From positions 1 through 61,021 of the IMG/VR virus record IMGVR_UViG_3300032309_000977: a stretch of 61,021 nt of DNA; one strand, written 5' to 3'. This document shows, one piece after another, positions 42,554 to 50,795 of the stretch. The position numbers and the translations under genes were made by a program. Within the stretch, counting starts at the first letter, position 1; every line of letters starts with the position of its first letter. The DNA comes from a virus. The notes beneath the pieces were generated by a model that did no database searches, was not told the origin of the DNA, and was given only the letters and a program-made list of their open reading frames with translations.

Positions 42554-43725
42554 TTACTACGGGTATTTCTCCATTAGGGATTAACTGGAATGTAATCATT
42601 AATGATTCTCCAGTGGACGCACGACATATTAACCGTGTAACAATTGATTATGCTGAAAACACCCATGATATTGCAACAGTTGATTTTGTAGGAACTCCGT
42701 CGGTAATTATTGCTGACTACTTAGACAAGCCTGTTGCTATCTCTATGGTAGTCGGTGGGGGTATTAAACAATCTTTTTTTGGGTACATTAAAAACATTGA
42801 CGCAATATCTTTAACATCTGTTGGTTTAATTGATGCTTCTCCTTTTCAAACCATGCGTGCTGTTTGTTTTGGAGCAAGTTACTTTTTAAAAGAAACTAAT
42901 AACAGAATTTGGACAAACGTTACTTTAAATAATATTATTCAACAATTAGCAAACCCATACCGTTTCTCCTATTCAGTTCCTGAAGATTCCTTTAAGTTTT
43001 CACGAGTGGTGCAAAATCAAAATACTAATTGGGAATTTTTAGTAAAAGTATGTAACCAATTAGGCTATAGAGTTTCTTGCCATGGAGCACACATACACGT
43101 TTGGGACCCACTAAAGGCTTTGGCTCACCAACCTTCATACACTGTAATTCGTGGTTTAATTGGAAAAAATAAAAACTATAATCCATCTCCAGGAGACATC
43201 CTTAAGTTTGAACCTGTAATTGGTACACACACAATAAGTGGAACTAATACTACTAATAGCGTTAGTTATATCACTCCAGAAGGAACTATCGGAACAGTAT
43301 CTGACTCTGACCTATATGCGTTGGGAACGTACCTAAATGATAATCCAACACAGACTAATCAAACCCTATCTATAAATGCACAATCTCACGAGATGGCTCA
43401 ACGCATAGTCAAAGCAGAAAAATTAAATCAATCATTTTCATATCACGCCCGTGCAGAAATTATGAGTGACCCTTCTATTATTCCAGGAGGAATTGTAAAG
43501 GTAGAAGGGTATGGAAATAATTTTGATGGATATTGGTATGTTAATAAAGTAGTACATGAACTTGTTTCTGAATCTATGATTAGTAACTTAAGCCTTAGTA
43601 AAAATACACCTGACGAAGACTTTGATAAATTTCCAAAAGTTAGAAAATACCGACTTGCACCAGAACCAATATTATTGAATAACCGATGGGTTGCTCAAAC
43701 GGAGTATGCCGATGTCTACTCTTAA
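42550..43725 (+). CDS. Baseplate hub protein (gpD/gp27-like)
   Basis: A 391-residue protein. LGINWNVIINDSPVDARHIN, then TIDYAENTHDIATVDFVGTP, then FFGYIKNIDA, NTNWEFLVKVCNQLGYRVSC and HGAHIHVWDP are the features of phage late control gene D/T4 gp27 hubs ('v.i.G.....v..v.i......s..d.a.i', 'w.fl..la...G....v....l.i.dp'). The last 120 residues hold another repeat-like part and GGIVKVEGYGNNFDGYWYV, then KVVHELV. The hub joins the tube to the spike gene product, encoded next. Confidence 0.88.
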   Translation: MITTGISPLGINWNVIINDSPVDARHINRVTIDYAENTHDIATVDFVGTPSVIIADYLDKPVAISMVVGGGIKQSFFGYIKNIDAISLTSVGLIDASPFQTMRAVCFGASYFLKETNNRIWTNVTLNNIIQQLANPYRFSYSVPEDSFKFSRVVQNQNTNWEFLVKVCNQLGYRVSCHGAHIHVWDPLKALAHQPSYTVIRGLIGKNKNYNPSPGDILKFEPVIGTHTISGTNTTNSVSYITPEGTIGTVSDSDLYALGTYLNDNPTQTNQTLSINAQSHEMAQRIVKAEKLNQSFSYHARAEIMSDPSIIPGGIVKVEGYGNNFDGYWYVNKVVHELVSESMISNLSLSKNTPDEDFDKFPKVRKYRLAPEPILLNNRWVAQTEYADVYS

Positions 43726-44122
43726 TACACTATTTACTCAGACAACAACTGGTCCATACCGTGCAATTGTTACCTATGCAAACAGTACTACTGGAGAAAT
43801 AAGAATACTAATTCCATCGGTATTTACTGATGGGTATGAAGCAACCGTATCTTTTATTGGTAGAAAACCATACAATTCTGTGTGGCCTATTCCTTCTGTA
43901 AATGAGCAAATAATAGTAATAGCAGATGATGAAAATTTATCAAACATATTTTGGGTACAGGTTAACCCAGACCCTTCTACATCCTTAACTGGTGTACAGT
44001 CTCAAATAGACACAAATACTACAAACATTGCAACAAATACTGCAAACATCTCTGCACTGACCGCCCGTATTACTGTATTAGAAGCAAACCAAGATGCTTT
44101 ATTCTTAGGAGTATTTAAATAA
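43712..44122 (+). CDS. Baseplate spike/gp5-like OB-fold protein
   Basis: A 136-residue protein. I chose ATG 43712 (CGGAG seven bases upstream) over in-frame TTG 43691 and ATG 43706. GPYRAIVTYANSTTGEIRIL, then YEATVSFIGRKPYNSVWPIP and VNEQIIVIADDENLSNIFWV, show the OB-fold of gp5/gpV hub-spike proteins. The C-terminal coiled coil (DTNTTNIATNTANISALT) probably trimerises the shaft. No lysozyme domain is present; the tape measure carries those activities instead. Confidence 0.82.
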   Translation: MSTLNTLFTQTTTGPYRAIVTYANSTTGEIRILIPSVFTDGYEATVSFIGRKPYNSVWPIPSVNEQIIVIADDENLSNIFWVQVNPDPSTSLTGVQSQIDTNTTNIATNTANISALTARITVLEANQDALFLGVFK

Positions 44123-44530
44123 ATGAAAGCCATTGCCGTCCCTTTTTCTTTTTCTGATGGAAAAGTACAAACTATTTCTGACATAGAAAAACTAGTAAAG
44201 CAAGAAATTATTGATTTCTTTTCTACTAGCGCTGGTCAGAGGATTCGCCATTACCGATACGGTGGGAATATTCAAGCGTTGGCTTTTGAGTTATTAGACA
44301 AATTAGCCTTAGCAGATTACAAGGTGGATGCCTTAACAGAGGTAAACCGCCATTTGACTAGGGGCAAGGTTATTGATATAGCAGTAACCCCTAGTAACGA
44401 CCTTCCTGGTGGATTTGACGAAGAAAACACATTAGTTTTATCTATTAAGTTTGCCGTCACTGCCGCCAGGGTTTCTACGGTAAAATTATTAATTCAAGGA
44501 ACTATACTGACTGAGGAAAGTGACCTGTAA
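44123..44530 (+). CDS. Baseplate wedge protein (gp25/W-like)
   Basis: A 135-residue protein starting immediately after the previous TAA. VPFSFSDGKVQTISDIEKLV, then GQRIRHYRYGGNIQALAFEL are diagnostic of the GPW/gp25 family ('PF.....G.....d..e.i.q.i...l.T..GeR......yG..l....f'). It belongs to the wedge core with gp6. It does not have lysozyme activity despite the older name. Confidence 0.9.
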   Translation: MKAIAVPFSFSDGKVQTISDIEKLVKQEIIDFFSTSAGQRIRHYRYGGNIQALAFELLDKLALADYKVDALTEVNRHLTRGKVIDIAVTPSNDLPGGFDEENTLVLSIKFAVTAARVSTVKLLIQGTILTEESDL

Positions 44531-44532
44531 TT

Positions 44533-45993
44533 ATGGCAACAATTGATTATTCTAATAGGGACTATGCCACTATTAAGCAAGACCTACTTTCTCGTGCATC
44601 CACATTAATACCTGAGTGGACGTCTAGAGACACCTCAGATTTTGGTGTACTCATGGTGGATTTGTGGGCGTACATGGGCGACGTTCTTCATTACTATGTT
44701 GACCGTGCCGCCGCAGAAGCCTTTGTGGATACGGCAACGCAACGAGAGTCCATTTTAGCGATTGCTAACTTGTATGACTATGTTCCTCATTTACAAACTG
44801 CTGCTAGGGCAACAATTACTGTAACTGGAAACAACATACCTGCTGGGACTACTATTTCTATACCTGCTGGGACTATGTTTGTATCTCCAGCAACAGCAGA
44901 CCGTCCCATAGTTTATTTTACGTCTACAGCAGGTGCATCTGTTACAAGTGCTAGTTCTTCGGCAGTACTGTCTGTTGTTGAGGGAGAACCTATTACAGAA
45001 GAATACGTTGGAAGAAGTAATGGTCTTCCAAGCCAACGTTTTAAACTTTATAATAAAGGTGTTATTGGAGACAGTGTAGTTGTAAATGTTTATGAAGGAA
45101 CTATTGTTTCTGGAACCCCTTCAGCGGTGTCCTACCGTTATGTAGAGCGACTACTTGATTATGGTTCAATAGATAAAGTATTTACTTTAGAAGTAAACGC
45201 AAATAATGAAACAACTGTTATTTTTGGTAATGACCTCTATGGAAAAATACCAAGCAACGGTCAAAAGGTTACGGTGTCTTACCGAAAAGGTAAAGGAACA
45301 TATGGAAATCTTCCAGCAGGAAGTATCAACCAATTTGCTCAATCAATTAGTCCTTACCTTTCATCAGTAGTATCTACGGCTGCTGTAGGTGGAGACACTG
45401 TAGAAAGTATTACTAACTTAAAAGTAAACATTCCAGCAGCGTTTTCTACACAAAGCCGTGCGGTTTCATTGCAAGACTATAAATCATTAGCCTTGTTTGT
45501 TGCTGGTATTGCTAAAGCAACTGCAACATATAACTCAACTACACAAGTGGTATCTATTTATCCAGTAGGTTTTGCTACTGACTACCTTAATACTGTTGGC
45601 TCAACTTTAACTTTAGATTCATCTTTAGTTACTAATTTAATAAACTACTATGAGCCACGAACTATGGTTGGAGCAAGTGTGTCTATTGTAAATAGTGTCA
45701 GTCTCACAGCAGTAAACATTACTGGTACTGTGTATGTGAATGATGGGTACATTGCAAGTAATGTGCAGTCAGATGTTGAAGATGCACTTGATAGTTTGTT
45801 TACATTTGAAAATGTTTCGTTTAACCAAACTCTTTCAAAGGCACAAATATACAAAACAATAATGGGAGTAGAAGGGGTTTATTACGTAACCTTAAGCAGC
45901 CCAAGTACAGAAACAGTTTCATCTGGAGCAACTGGTTTGTTTAAAAAAGGAACATACACATTAACCACCAGTGGTGGAGTAACAGGTAGTTAA
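44533..45993 (+). CDS. Baseplate wedge protein (gp6/J-like)
   Basis: A 486-residue protein. IDYSNRDYATIKQDLLSRAS, then LIPEWTSRDTSDFGVLMVD, LWAYMGDVLHYYVDRAAAE and AFVDTATQRESILAIANLY are the standard N-terminal motifs of the baseplate J/gp47-type wedge family ('dy...d...i...l........ w.......d.g..l.....a...d.l.y..dr.a.E..l.tA..r.s'). The middle and C-terminal part has repeated IYPVGF and YYEPRTMVGASVSI pieces of the same family. It forms the wedge ring around the hub. Confidence 0.9.
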   Translation: MATIDYSNRDYATIKQDLLSRASTLIPEWTSRDTSDFGVLMVDLWAYMGDVLHYYVDRAAAEAFVDTATQRESILAIANLYDYVPHLQTAARATITVTGNNIPAGTTISIPAGTMFVSPATADRPIVYFTSTAGASVTSASSSAVLSVVEGEPITEEYVGRSNGLPSQRFKLYNKGVIGDSVVVNVYEGTIVSGTPSAVSYRYVERLLDYGSIDKVFTLEVNANNETTVIFGNDLYGKIPSNGQKVTVSYRKGKGTYGNLPAGSINQFAQSISPYLSSVVSTAAVGGDTVESITNLKVNIPAAFSTQSRAVSLQDYKSLALFVAGIAKATATYNSTTQVVSIYPVGFATDYLNTVGSTLTLDSSLVTNLINYYEPRTMVGASVSIVNSVSLTAVNITGTVYVNDGYIASNVQSDVEDALDSLFTFENVSFNQTLSKAQIYKTIMGVEGVYYVTLSSPSTETVSSGATGLFKKGTYTLTTSGGVTGS

Positions 45994-47958
45994 ATGCCCT
46001 CAGTATCCTTTCGCCTGCGTAGAGATGATGATATTGGTTCACTTGTTCGTCAAGTAAGCCGAGATGATTCTGCTATCAGGTCAGACTCTTATGTTCAACC
46101 TATTGCTAACAGCGCTTTTTCTACATTTACAGTTTCTGTAATTGATGGACAATTTACTAACGTTGTAGATTCAAATAGGGTTAATGGTTATTATACGGCT
46201 TATCAATCTACAGTTGATTTATCGTTTAGTCTAGACCAACCATTGCAAACTAATCCTTCTGGAACTTCAGTTCCTGTGGGTGTGAGCATCGTTGTCTCCT
46301 CAGAAGGAGAACCATTAACAGTAGAAGATGGGACGATTGTATACACGTGTGATGCAAATAACTACAGTGAGTTTTATACACACGTTAGTACTGATTACAC
46401 AGAAAATACTTGGTTATATTATTCAATGTTTGTAAAGTACTCAAATGGAACAACTACTTGGTACGAACGAGTTGCTGACACCTTTGTACTTCTTCCAACT
46501 TTATATTTTTCTGTAAATAACTTATGGGACAAAATTCCAGCATATTATCAAGGTCTAGATACCACTCAAGCAAATAATTCTTTGTATAAGTTTGTTTCAT
46601 TGTTTGGTTGGGAACTAGACAAAACAAGGTCATTAATTGATTCTTTAATGTTAGTAAATGACCCCATGATTGCACCACCATCAGCATTGGAACAACTTGC
46701 TAAACAAGTGGGTTTAGAGATATCAGTAAATGATTTAGGCACTAAAAAAGTACGTGCAGTATTAAACAATATCTTTGAGTTGCGTAAACGAAAAGGCACT
46801 TCATATGGCACAAGTGCGTACATCTCAGCAATGAGCGGCTCAAAAGTAGATTACATTATTGGAACTAATACCTTTAAAATTTTTACCCATAGAGTAAACC
46901 TTATATCTGACCCTAAGTTTAAAAATACAACAACTACTACGGTTGCAGGCTCTCCAGCAACTATTAGTAGAACACCTTTTACTTTGCGTGGTACTTCGGA
47001 TGGTTCTTCTTTGCGAAATACCGCACGAACAGACTTAACTATTCGTGGAGAAACTACAAACTCAAGTGGATACTTAAGTTACGCCTACACCACTAACCAA
47101 TATATTTCTACTGCTGCATCTGTGGGTTGGGGAGTATACACATATGGTCCAACAATGTCAGGGGCAGCGTCAGTTCCTGTTATTGAACGTATTCAATACT
47201 ACGGCAATAATCTCAATGGTTCTTCAGTTCCTGTTGTTGTATCTGGTGGCAATGGTTTAAAGATAAGCATTCCAGCAACTGCAAGTGGACCACAAAATGT
47301 GGTGGTATACGGTAGAAGGCCGTTTAGGTACGCAGAAGGCGTTCAGTACTACACATCGTTTAATTGTGTATTAAGTGATGCAACATTTAACAACATGAGG
47401 TTTATTAAATACAGCAACATTGGAACATATCTAGAAGTAACTACTCCAGATGCTTTGGGTAATGATTTATACTTTGACCAATGGAATGACGTAAACGCAT
47501 CTACCGCTAGTCATTTTATTAACTCACCTGATACTTTTTATAGTAATGCTGACCCGTCACTATCAACTTACGGTAGGTTCGCTGTAGAGCATCCATTGCA
47601 TGACTTTACAACTTTTGAGTCTGCCTATGTTGTTCCTGTACTTACTTTTACTATAAACCCTGGTGGCTATGCAGTTGTGTCAAATTGGTTAGTTGAACCT
47701 AATGGGCTTAGTAACTACTTTGATGGAGATACCGAGACTGGGGGGTTTGTTCGTCAAGCAAATCAAACATCTCCTATTGGTATATCAGACTACCGTTGGG
47801 GTGCTAATGGTGGTTCAACAAACGTTGACTTTTCCTACTACACTCTTGATTACGCAAGGGTGGTGAACACGGTCACAAGGGTTGTAGAAAATGACCTTAT
47901 ACCCGTAGATATGATTGGCAATTACACGCTTGCTTGGAACAAAATACCAGGAGAATAA
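45994..47958 (+). CDS. Baseplate/tail protein I-like, with long C-terminal extension
   Basis: A 654-residue protein starting directly after the previous TAA. The middle part (residues about 165-290: LWDKIPAYYQGLDTTQANNS, then FVSLFGWELDKTRSLIDSL, then LEQLAKQVGLEI and LRKRKGTSYGTSAYI) matches the tail protein I family (gpI), which links wedges to fibres. The first 150 residues (EGEPLTVEDG and VADTFVLLP) and the last 360 residues are beta-rich and specific to this phage, with a run of Gly/Ser/Tyr. The extension may dock the many fibres encoded at the left end (inference). Confidence 0.8.
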   Translation: MPSVSFRLRRDDDIGSLVRQVSRDDSAIRSDSYVQPIANSAFSTFTVSVIDGQFTNVVDSNRVNGYYTAYQSTVDLSFSLDQPLQTNPSGTSVPVGVSIVVSSEGEPLTVEDGTIVYTCDANNYSEFYTHVSTDYTENTWLYYSMFVKYSNGTTTWYERVADTFVLLPTLYFSVNNLWDKIPAYYQGLDTTQANNSLYKFVSLFGWELDKTRSLIDSLMLVNDPMIAPPSALEQLAKQVGLEISVNDLGTKKVRAVLNNIFELRKRKGTSYGTSAYISAMSGSKVDYIIGTNTFKIFTHRVNLISDPKFKNTTTTTVAGSPATISRTPFTLRGTSDGSSLRNTARTDLTIRGETTNSSGYLSYAYTTNQYISTAASVGWGVYTYGPTMSGAASVPVIERIQYYGNNLNGSSVPVVVSGGNGLKISIPATASGPQNVVVYGRRPFRYAEGVQYYTSFNCVLSDATFNNMRFIKYSNIGTYLEVTTPDALGNDLYFDQWNDVNASTASHFINSPDTFYSNADPSLSTYGRFAVEHPLHDFTTFESAYVVPVLTFTINPGGYAVVSNWLVEPNGLSNYFDGDTETGGFVRQANQTSPIGISDYRWGANGGSTNVDFSYYTLDYARVVNTVTRVVENDLIPVDMIGNYTLAWNKIPGE

Positions 47959-48213
47959 ATGGAACTCATAATTGGAGCATTAGCCGTATACAAAGTGGTT
48001 CAACTACTTGACATGTTTACCCCAAAAGAAGCCATGGCTTGGGTGAAGGTTGTTGTTACCTTAGCGCTGTCCTATGCTATTGTGCTCATCCTCTGGACAA
48101 GTAACCCTTGGATGGATGGACTCGCAGTAGCAACATTGGCTGGCGCAACACATGCTGTCATACGAATGTTTCTTCTTATGGGTGATATGGCAAGACACAA
48201 ATCAGTACGTTAG
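47959..48213 (+). CDS. Small membrane protein
   Basis: An 84-residue protein starting right after the baseplate gene stop. Three hydrophobic stretches are visible (LIIGALAVYKVVQLL, WVKVVVTLALSYAIVLIL, GLAVATLAGATHAVIRMFLL), with a basic C-terminus (MARHKSVR). Layout fits a holin-type or general phage membrane protein. It ends the tail module; the next gene has a separate ribosome site (TAGGAG). Confidence 0.65.
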   Translation: MELIIGALAVYKVVQLLDMFTPKEAMAWVKVVVTLALSYAIVLILWTSNPWMDGLAVATLAGATHAVIRMFLLMGDMARHKSVR

Positions 48214-48222
48214 GAGCATAAA

Positions 48223-48930
48223 ATGAAGGACAAATACCTCATCGCAGGTACAGGAAACGCTAAGAAAAATGTCATTGAGGACGGTTTGGCAGATGTCATT
48301 TCGTCACGTGATGTCACATTCTTACTAAGTGCAAGGCGTGGTGCGTCAGAGGGAGAGAAGCGTGTTTACGATTATCTGCTTGACCACAATGCAAAGTTTT
48401 ACCTTATTGGTAACGCAGAAGTTCCAACTGTATTAGAGAAAGCAGCGCTTGGAAAGATTGATGTGATTGCTGAATCACCTGAGTCTCTTGAAGTTCTTTA
48501 CTTGTGGGACGAAACCGATGAAGAAACATCCGAAGAAGATGTCGCACGTTGGTGCGAAGGTGGATATGTAGTTAAAGACTTGACACAAGGTCTTACTCCA
48601 TTGCGTCTTGCTGATGCAATTGAACCAGTAGATACTGCAACAAAAACAGATGAAGAACTACAACCGTTTACTAAAGCGGAACTTAGCAGTATGGCTATTG
48701 GTGTTTTACGCAAACAAGCAGAAGCACAAGGTATTCAACACAAGGCATTAACGAAAGAAGAACTAGTGGAAAAGTTATTAGGTGAAGAACCTGTAGTTAA
48801 GTCAAGCACTCGCCCTACGCAAGAGATTGAAGAAGGCGTAATGATTGTTGTTGTATTCCCTAACGGAACAGTTGTGTCCACTCCAGGAACAATGGCAGAA
48901 GCACGTGTGTTACTTGGAATGACTAACTAA
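48223..48930 (+). CDS. Hypothetical protein with possible SAP/Rho-N-like end
   Basis: A 235-residue protein. The first 130 residues look like an alpha/beta nucleotide-binding-like fold (KYLIAGTGNAKKNVIEDGL, then VTFLLSARRGASEGEKRVYD, then NAKFYLIGN). The middle is acidic (ETDEETSEEDVAR). Residues about 145-185 form two short helices, KAELSSMAIGVLRKQAEAQG, followed by ALTKEELVEKLLG, the pattern of Rho-N or SAP-type nucleic-acid-binding modules. The last 35 residues form two strands (VMIVVVFPNGTVVSTPG). I do not recognise the whole protein; a DNA- or RNA-associated role is possible. Confidence 0.65.
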   Translation: MKDKYLIAGTGNAKKNVIEDGLADVISSRDVTFLLSARRGASEGEKRVYDYLLDHNAKFYLIGNAEVPTVLEKAALGKIDVIAESPESLEVLYLWDETDEETSEEDVARWCEGGYVVKDLTQGLTPLRLADAIEPVDTATKTDEELQPFTKAELSSMAIGVLRKQAEAQGIQHKALTKEELVEKLLGEEPVVKSSTRPTQEIEEGVMIVVVFPNGTVVSTPGTMAEARVLLGMTN

Positions 48931-48942
48931 ACGAGGGGGGTC

Positions 48943-48976
48943 GGAGGAGGAAGAAAGGAGGTAAAAAGCCTCCTCC
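48943..48976 (+). other. Structured leader with perfect Shine-Dalgarno inside hairpin
   Basis: GGAGGAGG pairs with CCTCCTCC, or AGGAGG with CCTCCT across a 7-base loop. AAAGGAGGT at 48954-48962 is a perfect ribosome-site sequence yet has no start codon nearby. The 124-base gap at 48931-49054 also holds CCTCA..TGAGG and a GGCATGCC palindrome, but I see no gene in it. Confidence 0.45.
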
Positions 48977-49054
48977 AACCCACACCCTCAAGGCATGAGG
49001 ACAGGCATGCCAGAACAAAGTGTAGCACGCAACAATCAGACTGAGGATAGGCAT

Positions 49055-49573
49055 ATGACAAAAAAATCAAGCAAGTTTGGTGGACCCTTTTTACCGTTCC
49101 CTAGGTGGGCACTTGAGTACCTACAGGGTGACGATGTTGGAATTGTAGTTTTAGTAACAATTCTGCAATACATGGATTCTGATACTCAGGAGTTAACTAC
49201 TTCGTACCAGTGGATTGGGAAGTTGATTAAACGGGATAGGCGCACAGTTATCCGTGCCATGAACCGTCTGGTTTCTATTGGGGTCATTTATCGGACCCCT
49301 AGGGTTGGAAAGAAAGGGAGCCTTTCCAATCGCTACTTGGTCAACTTTAATAATCCAAATGTGAATAAAGAAATGACATCTAAGAAGACCCCAGTGTCAC
49401 GGGTGACACCCCCCCTAGTGTCACTGGAGACACTACCTAGTGACACGGGTGACACTCCCCCCAGTGTCACGGGTGACACCCAATCAAGAATAACCAATAA
49501 CAAGAATAACTCTTTCAAGAAGGGAACCGAAGGGATTGACCCTCGTTTAAAGAGGAAAAAGGATAATGGCTAA
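49055..49573 (+). CDS. Winged-helix replication initiator-like protein
   Basis: A 172-residue protein. I chose ATG 49055 with GAGGA at 49043-49047, over an in-frame ATG at 48995 with no such site. Residues about 10-100 form a winged helix: FPRWALEYLQGDDVGIVVL, then ELTTSYQWIGKLIKRDRRTV, then IRAMNRLVSIGVIYRTP and a wing with KGSLSNRYLVNF. That is the layout of the lambda O/plasmid Rep N-terminal DNA-binding domain. Residues about 114-142 are Pro/Thr/Val-rich, and their codons hold the four iteron-like repeats. Then comes a polar basic end. Downstream are the helicase loader and helicase genes. Confidence 0.78.
   Translation: MTKKSSKFGGPFLPFPRWALEYLQGDDVGIVVLVTILQYMDSDTQELTTSYQWIGKLIKRDRRTVIRAMNRLVSIGVIYRTPRVGKKGSLSNRYLVNFNNPNVNKEMTSKKTPVSRVTPPLVSLETLPSDTGDTPPSVTGDTQSRITNNKNNSFKKGTEGIDPRLKRKKDNG
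49394..49479. repeat. Four iteron-like repeats inside the initiator gene
   Basis: Four units based on GTGTCAC-N2-GTGACAC start at 49394, 49418, 49440 and 49464 (spacing 24, 22, 24 bases). The first and last are identical perfect palindromic pairs; the second has GAGACAC as its right arm, and the third has GTGACAC in both positions. The following bases 49481-49522 are AT-rich. Confidence 0.8.
49394..49522. other. Candidate replication origin
   Basis: The iteron array, followed immediately by an AT-rich stretch (about 70% A+T) inside the initiator gene, has the layout of the lambda O gene origin: protein-binding repeats, then a melting region. Upstream lies the winged-helix DNA-binding domain; downstream are loader, helicase and primase genes. 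This is a prediction from arrangement. Confidence 0.55.
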
Positions 49574-49955
49574 GAAGCAACCAGCAGACGACTGGGGCAC
49601 AGCACTAGGACAAAGCCCCGAAAAGGAGACACCAGTGATTAAGACCAGCACCGTAGGACTTCCCTACTATTTTAGGGATGCGCTACCAGCAAACATGTCA
49701 AGCCTGTACTCAACGATTAACGGTCCTGCATTGTCTAAAGGTTTTTCCCATATGCGTGCACAAGGGCTAACTACCGAAGATATCAAAGCAACCATTGACA
49801 AATTCATGCAGGACATTGTTGCTAAACCGTTGCCAAGCCATGTTGTACCTTGGAGAGGCTTCCTTGCTCGGATTGACGAACTTGTTTCATGGTCTAAGAC
49901 AAACCAAGCAGAGGATTTTACTTCTTACAAAATTGACCCAAGGTTGAAAAAATGA
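49566..49955 (+). CDS. Hypothetical replication-region protein
   Basis: A 129-residue protein that overlaps the initiator gene by 8 bases. It starts disordered (DDWGTALGQSPEKETPV), then has a helical core (GFSHMRAQGLTTEDIKATID, then KFMQDIVAKPLPSHV and PWRGFLARIDELVSW). I see no known family. By place (between initiator and helicase loader) it could bridge the two, like an adaptor or the C-terminal part of a split initiator (inference). Confidence 0.6.
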   Translation: MAKKQPADDWGTALGQSPEKETPVIKTSTVGLPYYFRDALPANMSSLYSTINGPALSKGFSHMRAQGLTTEDIKATIDKFMQDIVAKPLPSHVVPWRGFLARIDELVSWSKTNQAEDFTSYKIDPRLKK

Positions 49956-50155
49956 AAGAGTTTTGGAACAAGTTCTTTGGAAAAGTCAATGACCTGTCAT
50001 TAAACGACTACGACTTAGATGAATACACATGTGAACTATGTAACGTTGTTTTCTCTGAGTACAACAAGTATCTTCTACACTTCGCAAAAGAGCAATGTGT
50101 ATTAGTTTTTACAGGACTACCAGACAGATTAGAAATTAGGTTGAAAGATGAGTGA
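49952..50155 (+). CDS. Small zinc-finger-like protein
   Basis: A 67-residue protein in an ATGA overlap. It carries YTCELCNVVFSEYNKYLLHF, then AKEQCVL: a C-x2-C ... H-x5-C arrangement reminiscent of a C2HC finger. The N-terminal end is helical (EFWNKFFGKVNDL). It could bind nucleic acid or a replication partner. Its stop overlaps the helicase loader start. Confidence 0.6.
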   Translation: MKEFWNKFFGKVNDLSLNDYDLDEYTCELCNVVFSEYNKYLLHFAKEQCVLVFTGLPDRLEIRLKDE

Positions 50156-50795
50156 GTGGAAAAGCGCAAAGTATTGGAAGAACCGTCCAGTAGCAGAACG
50201 TCTAGACAACTTAAAGATTCCTCGTAGGTACAAAAACACCACTATGGATACATACAATCCAAAGATTGGTGATAATAATGCTTACGAAGCACTTCTTACT
50301 TGGAAACAAGAAGCACTTACGCACATCTCCGAAGGCATGGGTCTTTTTATTTATGGAGATTCAGGAGTAGGTAAAACTCACCTTGCCCAAGCCTTGCTTA
50401 AAGACCTTGTTACTGAACACACATTGAGCGGAATGTTTATCCCAACAACAACTTACATTGAGATGATGTATGACGAAATCCGCAATGATGGGGAATTGCC
50501 AGAAGAATACGCAGACCAAAACGTGGCTAAATACCTTCGCCGTATTTACGATGTTGTCGTACTGGATTCACTAGGTGAAGAACATGACAGTGACTTTACA
50601 AAGCGCTCATTGATGTCATTCTTAGAGAACCGATACAATTGTAAATTGACAACCATTATTACTTCTAACCTAAGTCCAATGCGTATCAAGTCTCGTTACG
50701 GTGAACGCTTCCATTCAATTTTACACGACTGCTGTATGTCTATTCCAGTTCTTGGGGACAACCAAAGGATTACACAAGACTATGCAGGGCAATGA
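50148..50795 (+). CDS. DnaC-like helicase loader (AAA+)
   Basis: A 215-residue AAA+ protein: FIYGDSGVGKTHLAQALLK (Walker A near residue 70), VVVLDSLGEEHDSDF (Walker B near residue 138), TIITSNLSPMRIKSRYGERF (sensor 1 and the Arg-containing turn). It has the length and motifs of DnaC/IstB-type loaders, which open and place a DnaB ring on DNA. Its partner helicase is encoded at 51225. It lacks the usual long N-terminal DnaB-binding arm and instead has about 60 residues of basic helices. Confidence 0.88.
   Translation: MSEWKSAKYWKNRPVAERLDNLKIPRRYKNTTMDTYNPKIGDNNAYEALLTWKQEALTHISEGMGLFIYGDSGVGKTHLAQALLKDLVTEHTLSGMFIPTTTYIEMMYDEIRNDGELPEEYADQNVAKYLRRIYDVVVLDSLGEEHDSDFTKRSLMSFLENRYNCKLTTIITSNLSPMRIKSRYGERFHSILHDCCMSIPVLGDNQRITQDYAGQ

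Noticed and set aside
49394-49479. CRISPR array
   Set aside because: The repeats are only 16 bases, separated by 6-8 bases, and lie inside a coding frame with palindromic arms. They fit iterons, not CRISPR units with unique spacers.
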